Source: Mycobacterium paraffinicum
Lineage (GTDB): Bacteria > Actinomycetota > Actinomycetes > Mycobacteriales > Mycobacteriaceae
DNA length: 64,000 nucleotides
Reading direction: 5' to 3'
NCBI RefSeq assembly: GCF_001907675.1
Contig: NZ_MPNT01000004.1
Span: 62,001 to 126,000, forward strand
The notes beneath the pieces were generated by a model. That model did no database searches, was not told the origin of the DNA, and saw only the letters and a list, made by a program, of their open reading frames with translations. Below, one piece after another: positions 56,856 through 64,000 of the stretch. A program made the position numbers and the translations under genes. Position 1 is the stretch's first letter; every line of letters begins with the position of its first letter.

Positions 56856-58484
56856 TCAGGCGAGTTCGATGAGGTCCCGATATTCGTCGGACCAGAAGTC
56901 CTCGGTGCCGTCGGGCAGCAGCACGACCCGCTGCGGGTCGAGCGCCTCGGCCGCGCCGGGATCGTGCGTCACCAGCACCACCGCGCCCTGATAACTGCGC
57001 AGCGCGTCGAGCACCTGTTCGCGCGAGGCGGGATCGAGGTTGTTCGTCGGTTCGTCGAGCAGCAGGACGTTCGCCGTCGACGCCACCAGCCCGGCCAGCG
57101 CGAGCCGCGTCTTCTCCCCACCCGACAGGGTGCCCGCCGGTTGGTCGAGTTGGGGTCCGCTGAACATGAACGCGCCCAGCAGGCCCCGCAGATCCTGCTC
57201 GCCGGTGTCGGGCGCGGCGTGCCGGATGTTCTCCCACACGCTGGCGTCGTTGTCGAGGGTGTCGTGCTCCTGCGCGAAATAGCCCATGCGCAAGCCGTGT
57301 CCGGGTTCCAGGCCGCCGGTGTCCGGCTCCTCGGTGCCGGCCAGCAGCCGCAGCAGCGTGGTCTTGCCGGCGCCGTTCAGCCCCAGGACCACCACCCGCG
57401 AGCCGCGGTCGATGGCCAGGTCCACGCCGGTGAACACCTCCAGCGACCCGTATGACTTGCTCAGTCCCTTGGCCACCAGCGGGGTGCGCCCGCACGGGGC
57501 CGGGGTGGGGAACTTGATGCGGGCGACTTTGTCGGCGACCCGTTCGTCGTCGAGCGCGGCCATCATCCGGTCGGCGCGGCGCAACATATTCTGGGCGGCA
57601 ACGGCTTTCGTGGCTTTGGCGCCCAGCTTCGCGGCCTGCGTGCGCAGCGCGGCGGCCTTGCGTTCGGCGTTGGCGCGCTCACGGCGACGCCGTTGCTCGT
57701 CGGTGGCCCGGGCATCCAGGTACTTCTGCCAGCCCATGTTGTAGACGTCGACCTCGCCGCGCACGGCGTCGAGAAACCACACCCGGTTGACGACGTCGGC
57801 CAGCAACTCGACGTTGTGGCTGATGATCACCAGCCCGCCGGTGTGGGCGCGCAAGAAATCGCGCAGCCAGCCAACCGAATCCGCGTCCAGGTGGTTGGTG
57901 GGCTCGTCGAGCAGCAGGGTGGTTGACGAGCCGGCACCGGTGTCGGACGCGGCGAACAGGATCCGCGCCAACTCCACTCGGCGGCGTTGTCCCCCGGACA
58001 GCGTGCGCAGCTTCTGCGTCAGCACCCGGTCCGGCAATCCGAGGCTCGCGCAGATGCGGCTGGCCTCGCTCTCGGCGCCGTAGCCACCCAACGCGACGAA
58101 CCGCTCCTCCAGCTGCCCGTACCGGCGAATGGCGCGGTCGCGGGCATCGTCGTCGGCGACCTCCGCCATCAGCGCCTGCTGCTTCTCCAGATCGGTGAGC
58201 AGAACGTCCAGGCCGCGCGCGGACAACACCCGGTCGCGGGCCAGCACGTCGAGGTCACCCTCTTTGGGATCCTGTGGCAGATAACCGATTTCGCCCGCGC
58301 GGATCACAGCCCCGGCGTACGGTTCGGTCTCCCCCGCCAAGATGCGCAGGGTGGTCGTCTTGCCGGCACCGTTGCGCCCGACCAGCCCGATGCGATCGCC
58401 GGGCTGCACGCGCAGGTCCGGCCCATCGGGTGAGAGCAGGATGCGCGCACCAGCGCGGACCTCGAGGTCCGTGGCCGTGATCAC
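56856..58484 (-). CDS. ABC-F family ATPase (ribosome-associated)
   Basis: This 542-aa protein has two ABC ATPase domains without membrane segments: GRNGAGKTT with LSGGQRRRVELAR, and GLNGAGKTT with LSGGEKTRLALAG. A charged Arg/Lys-rich linker (about residues 260-310) joins them, the layout of ABC-F translation factors. It corresponds to M. tuberculosis Rv1473, which has been linked to macrolide tolerance. GTG 58484 is used, 21 bp after the echA12 stop. Ribosome protection is an inference from the family. Confidence 0.9.
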   Translation of the reverse strand: MITATDLEVRAGARILLSPDGPDLRVQPGDRIGLVGRNGAGKTTTLRILAGETEPYAGAVIRAGEIGYLPQDPKEGDLDVLARDRVLSARGLDVLLTDLEKQQALMAEVADDDARDRAIRRYGQLEERFVALGGYGAESEASRICASLGLPDRVLTQKLRTLSGGQRRRVELARILFAASDTGAGSSTTLLLDEPTNHLDADSVGWLRDFLRAHTGGLVIISHNVELLADVVNRVWFLDAVRGEVDVYNMGWQKYLDARATDEQRRRRERANAERKAAALRTQAAKLGAKATKAVAAQNMLRRADRMMAALDDERVADKVARIKFPTPAPCGRTPLVAKGLSKSYGSLEVFTGVDLAIDRGSRVVVLGLNGAGKTTLLRLLAGTEEPDTGGLEPGHGLRMGYFAQEHDTLDNDASVWENIRHAAPDTGEQDLRGLLGAFMFSGPQLDQPAGTLSGGEKTRLALAGLVASTANVLLLDEPTNNLDPASREQVLDALRSYQGAVVLVTHDPGAAEALDPQRVVLLPDGTEDFWSDEYRDLIELA

Positions 58485-58505
58485 ATCTACTCCCTTATGT
58501 CGTGG

Positions 58506-59315
58506 CTACTTGTCGTCGGTGAAAACCGCGGGGCGTCGCTCCGCGCGCGCGGCAACCGCTTCTTCGAAGTTGGCGGTGAGCAGACGGACGAACAGCTGAC
58601 CCAAGCCTTCGGCTTGCATGTGCCCCTCCAGGCTACCGGCGTCCAGTCCACTCCACAGTGTGCGCTTGGTCAATTCGACTCCCGGCCGCGAGAACGCCGC
58701 TATCCGGGCGGCGATGGCGTAGCAGGTGTCCAGCAGCTGCTCGTCGGGCACCTGGCAGGACACCAGCCCGATCCGCTCGGCCTCCTCGGCGGTCACATCG
58801 CGGCCGGTCAACATGATGTCGAACGCCCGCGACGATCCGATGGCCCTGGGCAGCAGGTAACTCAGTCCCAGCTCGCTGGCGGTCAGGCCGTTGTTGATGC
58901 CGGCCGCGCGAAAATATGCGCCGGTCGCGGCGACCCGGATGTCGGCGGCCAGCGCCAGACACAGCCCCCCGCCGATGGCCGGGCCGTTGACCGCGGCGAT
59001 GACGGGCTGATGCAGGCGGCGCAGCCCCAGGATGACCTCGTCGAGGACCTCCATGGAGCGCAGCGCGTACGTGGGGCGGGTCAGGCCCTCGACGTGGGGC
59101 ACCGAGCCCGCGGACTTGTGGTCCGCACCCGAGGAGAATCCCCGGCCCGCCCCGGTCAGCACGACCACGCGCACGGAATTGTCGTACCTGACCCGTTCCA
59201 GGGCCTCTTTCAGCGGGACCATGACGTCGAACGCCATGGAATTCATTCGCTCGGGCCGATTGAGGGTTATCAGCGCGACGCCGGGGCGCGGTTGCTCTAC
59301 CAGTACCAGACTCAC
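58506..59315 (-). CDS. echA12: Enoyl-CoA hydratase/isomerase family protein EchA12
   Basis: This 269-aa crotonase-fold enzyme has the oxyanion-hole segments GAGRGFSSGADHKS and AAVNGPAIGGGLCLALAADI. It lacks an evident Glu pair in the usual hydratase spacing, so isomerase or other crotonase chemistry is possible. Position and size match M. tuberculosis EchA12 (Rv1472). GTG 59315 is the start. It lies between the thioredoxin and ABC-F genes on the same strand and may share their transcript. Confidence 0.9.
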   Translation of the reverse strand: MSLVLVEQPRPGVALITLNRPERMNSMAFDVMVPLKEALERVRYDNSVRVVVLTGAGRGFSSGADHKSAGSVPHVEGLTRPTYALRSMEVLDEVILGLRRLHQPVIAAVNGPAIGGGLCLALAADIRVAATGAYFRAAGINNGLTASELGLSYLLPRAIGSSRAFDIMLTGRDVTAEEAERIGLVSCQVPDEQLLDTCYAIAARIAAFSRPGVELTKRTLWSGLDAGSLEGHMQAEGLGQLFVRLLTANFEEAVAARAERRPAVFTDDK

Positions 59316-59370
59316 CCAAGCAACCTAGCGCGTAGCGGGGTTCAATCCCGTGTGCGCCGCGATGTAGCGG

Positions 59371-59724
59371 TTATTCGGCCTGGCCGGCCTGGGCCGCGTC
59401 CACGTCGAAGGCCTTGATCTGCTGAACGAGGTCTTCCAGCGCCGCCGGCGGCAGCGCACCGGGCTGGTTGAACAGCAGTTTGCCCTTCTTGAACGCCATC
59501 AGGGTCGGGATGGACCGGATCTGGGCGGCCGCGGCCAGTTGCTGTTCGGCCTCGGTGTCCACCTTGGCGTGCACGATGTCGGGGTGCTTCTCCGCGGACG
59601 CCTGGAAAGTGGGCCCGAACTGGCGGCATGGCCCGCACCAGGACGCCCAGAAATCGACGAGCACGATGTCGTTGCCCTCGATGGTTTCGTTGAACTTGTC
59701 AGCGGTGAGGTCGAGTGTTGTCAC
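59371..59724 (-). CDS. trxB1: Thioredoxin (TrxB1-type)
   Basis: This 117-aa thioredoxin has the active site WASWCGPC with Cys30 and Cys33 and the cis-Pro segment RSIPTLMAFKKGKLLF. It aligns with M. tuberculosis TrxB1 (Rv1471), beginning MTTLDLTADKFNETI. GTG 59724 is chosen by that comparison; the open frame extends upstream without likely coding. It reduces cytoplasmic disulphides. It is divergent from fadE15, whereas M. tuberculosis has trxA, ctpD and PE_PGRS29 between these two genes. Confidence 0.92.
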   Translation of the reverse strand: MTTLDLTADKFNETIEGNDIVLVDFWASWCGPCRQFGPTFQASAEKHPDIVHAKVDTEAEQQLAAAAQIRSIPTLMAFKKGKLLFNQPGALPPAALEDLVQQIKAFDVDAAQAGQAE

Positions 59725-59933
59725 ATTTGCCGTAACGCGGGGGCCAGACGTGGTGTTCCCGGGGTGAGGAAGCCGGCCGAGTTTGCCCCGCGCGCCGCGG
59801 CCGCCGTTTCCCCAATGCAACCGGCGCGTAACCCGTCGGGGGCCGGTCGTAGGTTACGGTTGCGTACGTTTTCCCACGTCGGAGACACTGGGCGGACGAT
59901 CCGCCGCGTCAAGGGACCAGTGAGGGAATCGCG

Positions 59934-61760
59934 TTGGGCCACTACATCGCTAACGTCCGTGATCTCGAGTTCAACCTGTTCGAAGTGCTCGACCTCGGCG
60001 CCGTGCTAGGCACTGGACGCTACAGCGACCTCGATGCCGAGACGGTGCGGACGATCCTCGAGGAAGCCGCCCGCCTTGCCGAAGGCCCGGTGGCCGAGTC
60101 CTTCGCCTTCGCCGACCGCAACCCGCCGGTCTTCGACCCGGCCACCCACACGATCAGCGTGGCGCCCGAACTGGCCAAAACGGTGCAGGCGATCAAAGAG
60201 GCCGGTTGGTGGCGACTGATGCTGGACGAAGAGATCGGCGGCATGGCCGCGCCGCCGCCGCTGGCGTGGGGCGTCAACGAAATGATCATCTGCGCCAACC
60301 CGTCCGCGAACTTTTTCAGCCTCGGACCGCTGATGGCCCAAGCCCTCTACGTCGAGGGCAACGAAGAGCAGCGGCGCTGGGCGGCGGAGGGCGTGGAGCG
60401 GGGCTGGGCCGCCACCATGGTCCTCACCGAGCCCGACGCGGGCTCCGATGTCGGCGCCGGCCGCGCCAAGGCCATCGCACAACCCGACGGCACCTGGCAC
60501 ATCGAGGGCGTCAAGCGGTTCATCTCGGGCGGCGACGTGGGCAACACCGCCGACAACATCTTCCACCTCGTGCTCGCCCGCCCCGAGGGCGCCGGCCCGG
60601 GCACCAAGGGCCTGAGCCTGTTCTACGTGCCGGAGTACCTTTTCGACCCCGAAACGTTCGAACTCGGGCCCCGCAACGGGGTTTTCGTCACCGGCGTGGA
60701 GCACAAGATGGGAATCAAATCCTCCCCCACGTGCGAATTGACTTTCGGCGCAACCGACCTGCCGGCGGTCGGCTACCTCGTCGGCGACGTGCACAACGGC
60801 ATCGCGCAGATGTTCACCGTGATCGAGCACGCGCGCATGACGATCGGCGTCAAGGCGGCCGGCACGTTGTCCACGGGCTACCTGAACGCGCTGGCGTTCG
60901 CCAAAGAGCGGGTGCAGGGCGCCGACCTCACGCAGATGTCCGACAAGACGGCCCCGCGGGTCACGATCATCCACCACCCCGACGTGCGTCGCAGCCTGAT
61001 GACGCAGAAGGCCTACGCCGAGGGGCTACGGGCGTTGTACATGTACGCCGCCGCTCATCAGGATGACGCTGTGGCCCAACACGTTTCGGGTGCCGACCAC
61101 GAGATGGCGCACCGGGTCGACGACCTGCTGCTGCCGATCGTGAAAGGCGTGAGCTCGGAGCGGGCCTACGAGATCTTGACTGAGTCTCTGCAGACGCTGG
61201 GCGGTTCGGGCTTCCTGCAGGACTACCCGCTGGAGCAGTACATCCGGGATTCCAAGATCGATTCCCTCTACGAGGGCACCACCGCCATCCAGGCGCTGGA
61301 CTTCTTCTTCCGCAAGATCGTCCGCGACCGCGGCCAGGCCCTGCAGTTCGTGACCGCGCAGATCACCGCGACGATCGATGCGTGCGACGACGCGCTCAAA
61401 CCGCAGGCCGAGCTGCTGCAGTCCGCGCTCGACGAGGTCACGGCGATGACGGGCGCCTTGACCGCATACCTGATGTCCGCCGCGCAACATCCGACCGAAA
61501 TCTACAAGGTGGGGCTCGGATCGGTGCGGTACCTGCTCGCGGTCGGCGACCTGCTCATCGGCTGGAGGCTGCTGGTGCAGGCCGGGGTCGCGAACGCCGC
61601 GCTGGCGAACGCGGACGGGAACGACACGGCCTTCTATCGGGGCAAGGTGGCCACATCGGCGTTCTTCGCCAAGAACATGCTGCCCAAGCTCACGTCCCTG
61701 CGCAAAGTCATCGAGTCGATCGACGACGAGGTCATGCGCGTCCCCGAACAGGCGTTCTGA
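59934..61760 (+). CDS. fadE15: Acyl-CoA dehydrogenase FadE15
   Basis: This 608-aa flavoenzyme desaturates acyl-CoA in beta-oxidation. It is of the long ACAD subtype with an extra C-terminal helical domain. The FAD/substrate segment [16 protein letters not shown] and the catalytic Glu region [18 protein letters not shown] are visible. It matches M. tuberculosis FadE15 (Rv1467c, about 609 aa). TTG 59934 follows GTGAGGGAATCGCG. Its own promoter must lie in the 209 bp shared with trxB1. Confidence 0.93.
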   Translation: MGHYIANVRDLEFNLFEVLDLGAVLGTGRYSDLDAETVRTILEEAARLAEGPVAESFAFADRNPPVFDPATHTISVAPELAKTVQAIKEAGWWRLMLDEEIGGMAAPPPLAWGVNEMIICANPSANFFSLGPLMAQALYVEGNEEQRRWAAEGVERGWAATMVLTEPDAGSDVGAGRAKAIAQPDGTWHIEGVKRFISGGDVGNTADNIFHLVLARPEGAGPGTKGLSLFYVPEYLFDPETFELGPRNGVFVTGVEHKMGIKSSPTCELTFGATDLPAVGYLVGDVHNGIAQMFTVIEHARMTIGVKAAGTLSTGYLNALAFAKERVQGADLTQMSDKTAPRVTIIHHPDVRRSLMTQKAYAEGLRALYMYAAAHQDDAVAQHVSGADHEMAHRVDDLLLPIVKGVSSERAYEILTESLQTLGGSGFLQDYPLEQYIRDSKIDSLYEGTTAIQALDFFFRKIVRDRGQALQFVTAQITATIDACDDALKPQAELLQSALDEVTAMTGALTAYLMSAAQHPTEIYKVGLGSVRYLLAVGDLLIGWRLLVQAGVANAALANADGNDTAFYRGKVATSAFFAKNMLPKLTSLRKVIESIDDEVMRVPEQAF

Positions 61761-61846
61761 CCCAACCGCATTACACACAGGTTAGCTACAGCTCCAACTG
61801 GTAATACCCATTGGTGTTGGGTCCCACCATGATTGGAGAAACCTCG

Positions 61847-62623
61847 ATGCCTGCTAGCTGTCCAACGCCACGGTCCACCCGGTGGGCGGTCCTCACCGTC
61901 GCAGGGGTCACCGCGCTGTCCGTCGCCGCGTGCGGTTCGTCCAACAAGGCAAGCCCGACGACGTCGACATCGACGTCCACCTCGGTGGTGACCTCCACGA
62001 CCACGTCGCCCGCTCCAGCCAAGGGTGAAGCCCGGCTCAGCGGCCTGATCGCGTCGGTGGCGGGCAACTCCATCCAGGTCACCAAGGAAGACAACTCCAC
62101 CGCCGCGGTGAACTTCACCTCGACCACCAAGGTCACCGAGACCACCCCGGCCTCGCTTCCCGATGTCACCTCCGGCAGCTGCGTCACCGTGCGGCCCGCC
62201 AAGGAGGCCCGGGGCGGCCAGCCCGTCACGGCGGCGTCGGTGAAGGTCAGTCCTTCCGTCAACGGCGCCTGCCCGGCCAAGCCGGCGGGTCAGGGCCCCG
62301 GCCAGGGTTCCTCCACCCCGCCGCCCCCGGGGTCGCCGGCCCCGGCACCGGTGCGCGGCTCGGTGGCGTCCGTGTCGGGTAACACCATCAACATCACCGG
62401 CACCGACCCCAGCGGCAACACCACCCAAACCGCGGTGACGGTCGACGAGAGGACCAAATACAGCAAGCAGGCCTCCGCGACCACCGACGCGATTGCGCAG
62501 GGTAAGTGCCTGTGGGCCCGCGGAACCATGGACAACGGCACGCTGCAGGCGACCAGCATCAACGTGCGGCAGGCCAACGACGGCAAGTGCGGCAAACCCA
62601 AGCAGTCCGGGCAGGGCGGCTGA
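61847..62623 (+). CDS. Secreted lipoprotein with two DUF5666-like repeats
   Basis: This 258-aa lipoprotein has a lipobox LSVAAC (acylated Cys near residue 29), a Ser/Thr-rich linker and two related beta-rich repeats beginning SGLIASVAGNSIQVTKED and GSVASVSGNTINITGTD. These resemble DUF5666 domains of other mycobacterial lipoproteins. A Pro/Gly-rich linker joins them. ATG 61847 follows GGAGAAACCTCG. It would sit on the outer face of the inner membrane. It has no counterpart next to fadE15 in M. tuberculosis. No function is known. Confidence 0.8.
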   Translation: MPASCPTPRSTRWAVLTVAGVTALSVAACGSSNKASPTTSTSTSTSVVTSTTTSPAPAKGEARLSGLIASVAGNSIQVTKEDNSTAAVNFTSTTKVTETTPASLPDVTSGSCVTVRPAKEARGGQPVTAASVKVSPSVNGACPAKPAGQGPGQGSSTPPPPGSPAPAPVRGSVASVSGNTINITGTDPSGNTTQTAVTVDERTKYSKQASATTDAIAQGKCLWARGTMDNGTLQATSINVRQANDGKCGKPKQSGQGG

Positions 62624-62798
62624 CGGAGTCCATGAGATAACTGTCACAACGGGCGGGTGCGGTTGTGATAACCGCGCCCCGAGTTGGGCATGCACACGTG
62701 ACGGCTGTGCGCGCGGTCGGAGATGTGTCGATGGCGCTTCGATTCGTAGGTCGGGCCAAGCACCCACCGGCGCGGCTGAATGCCTAGTGCTCGAGGAG

Positions 62799-63209
62799 TC
62801 AGCCCGTGACCCGCAGGTGTTTTCTCGCCGCGAGCTCCGCTTCGGTGACCCATTCGCGCATCGGTCGTCCGGGCGCGCACAGCAGCGTGAGAACGAAGCT
62901 ACAAGGAATGTCGGTGCGGTTGTTGGCGTCCCGATAGTGGATCAGGTCGTCGCCGGGCCCCCAGAAGGCGTCTCCTGCGCGGAGGACGCGTGGCGCTTCA
63001 CCCTCGAGCTCGAACAACATCTCACCGTCGATCATGTAACCGAATCCCGGGCCCCCGGGAAGACGGTGTGGCGGGTACCCGGGGGCGCCCGGCGGATGGT
63101 TGATGAGAACGGTCAGCACATGGGCATCGTCAGGAATGGACGGTGATCGCACTTCCTGAAGCACCTGGACTGTTGACTCGTGTTCGGAGTCGCTCGTTTC
63201 GAACGACAT
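62799..63209 (-). CDS. Cupin domain protein
   Basis: This 136-aa single-domain cupin has the metal-site motifs PGYPPHRLPGGPGFGYMIDGEM and GDAFWGPGDDLIHYRD, with His and Glu/Asp ligands. Small cupins bind metal and act as sugar-binding or dioxygenase-like enzymes. It lies 3 bp after the reductase gene on the same strand, so the two form an operon. The substrate is unknown. Confidence 0.8.
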   Translation of the reverse strand: MSFETSDSEHESTVQVLQEVRSPSIPDDAHVLTVLINHPPGAPGYPPHRLPGGPGFGYMIDGEMLFELEGEAPRVLRAGDAFWGPGDDLIHYRDANNRTDIPCSFVLTLLCAPGRPMREWVTEAELAARKHLRVTG

Positions 63210-63212
63210 TCG

Positions 63213-63971
63213 TCATCCGATCCTGGTGGAGCGTGCCTCGATCCAGTCGGAGTATCGAGTGGTAAAGATGGTGGCGTTCTCGTCGGGCGCGAGGCTGTGA
63301 TCGTCGATCACCGCACCGAAATATGGAGCCTCGGGGTCGGTCACGACTCGGCGGCGATCACCGTTTGCGGCAAGGCCCGCGCGGACGAAGTCGTCCATTC
63401 CCATTGCTTCGGGCCCCGCGATCTCCATGACGCCGTTGATGGGAGCTCCCACCGCCGCGCGAGCCACGGCGGTGGCGACATCGTCGGCGGCGATGGGGCG
63501 GAACGATGCATGTGGCAATCTGACAATCTCGCCGTCTGTCGCGGAATCGGCCAAGCCAATCGCGAACTCGTAGAACGGCGTTGCGCGCACAATCGAATAC
63601 TGCCGGCCCGAAACCTTGATCAGCTCCTCCTGAGCTGCTTTCGCGGTGTTGTAGCCGCTGTCTGGCATGCTTTGCGAACCCACGACGGACAACGCGACAT
63701 GGTGTTCGACTCCCGCTTCCCGCTCGGCAGAGAGAAGATTCTTGGTCGTGGTCGTGAAGAAGTGCATCACAGGTTCATCGTCGAACACTGGTGAATCAGC
63801 GACGTCGACGAGGACATCCGCGCCGGTGACGGCGTCTGCTAGGCCTTCGCCGGTAAGCGAATCGACACCGGATCGGCGTGAAGCGGCGATCACGTCGTGT
63901 CCCTGCGCGCCAAGCTTGGCCACTACTTTCGAGCCAATGAGGCCACGACCGCCAATGACTACGATCTTCAT
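63213..63971 (-). CDS. NAD(P)-binding reductase, atypical SDR (NmrA-like)
   Basis: This 252-aa protein has the nucleotide-binding motif MKIVVIGGRGLIGSKV, DVLVDVADSPVF and ALSVVGSQSMPDSGYNTAKAAQE with the Tyr/Lys of atypical SDRs. NmrA-like proteins sense redox state or act as quinone or isoflavone-type reductases. ATG 63971 is used. It forms an operon with the cupin gene. A role in detoxification is plausible but unproven. Confidence 0.82.
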   Translation of the reverse strand: MKIVVIGGRGLIGSKVVAKLGAQGHDVIAASRRSGVDSLTGEGLADAVTGADVLVDVADSPVFDDEPVMHFFTTTTKNLLSAEREAGVEHHVALSVVGSQSMPDSGYNTAKAAQEELIKVSGRQYSIVRATPFYEFAIGLADSATDGEIVRLPHASFRPIAADDVATAVARAAVGAPINGVMEIAGPEAMGMDDFVRAGLAANGDRRRVVTDPEAPYFGAVIDDHSLAPDENATIFTTRYSDWIEARSTRIG

Positions 63972-64000
63972 GATGAACCTTTCAGCGTTGTAGTCCGACC

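Overview
The window is chromosomal DNA of a slow-growing, glycopeptidolipid (GPL)-type mycobacterium, most probably a Mycobacterium avium complex member. GC is high, GTG and TTG starts are frequent, and the right-hand half follows the M. tuberculosis Rv1467c-Rv1497 gene order closely. The left-hand half has the layout of a GPL export and serovar locus: MmpL, then DrrABC, then a variable block of sugar genes. The species and serovar assignments are inferences; no database search was possible.

Positions 1-4000 hold the 3' end of an MmpL transporter and drrA-drrB-drrC, the last two joined by ATGA overlaps. An 18-codon leader ORF ends on the drrA start codon.

Positions 4100-27400 are the variable glycan block. 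A minus-strand group carries an acyltransferase, two GT2 glycosyltransferases, an FkbM methyltransferase and the GDP-fucose pair epiA and gmdA. Mainly plus-strand genes follow: a UDP-glucose 6-dehydrogenase (glucuronate supply), three paralogous GPL-type Gtf glycosyltransferases, a zinc-motif sugar C-methyltransferase, a sugar epimerase, TylF-type and other methyltransferases, a Cys-rich GMC oxidoreductase and a Gfo/Idh oxidoreductase. A second acyltransferase is broken by one in-frame TGA. The content suggests a methylated, acylated oligosaccharide with fucose and glucuronic acid. No sugar aminotransferase is present.

Positions 27400-28400 are a gene-poor kilobase with a CRP-like site and a 14-bp palindrome. 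Positions 28400-35800 hold lipL, then meaB-mutB-mutA (propionate/methylmalonyl-CoA metabolism), and a divergent TVP38-type membrane protein. The mazEF4 pair found here in M. tuberculosis is absent.

Positions 35900-40700 are an accessory envelope island: a secreted S1 protease, a two-component system whose sensor loop is polyproline, and three small proline-rich secreted or membrane proteins. TTCAGG-N5-TTCAGG repeats with fixed spacing to a -10 box precede two of the small genes. A mirror-image copy precedes the regulator. This looks like an autoregulated, self-contained regulon and is the most novel item here.

Positions 40700-59800 are conserved core: DoxX, SPFH and NfeD proteins, coproporphyrin ferrochelatase, fabG1-inhA (with a conserved leaderless promoter), the VWA/DUF58/MoxR1 module, ripB-ripA peptidoglycan hydrolases, Rv1476, aconitase with its TetR regulator (a match to the AcnR operator lies in the acn promoter), a small HTH protein, an ABC-F protein, echA12 and a thioredoxin. 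Positions 59900-64000 hold fadE15, a lipoprotein, a cupin protein and an NAD(P)-binding reductase.
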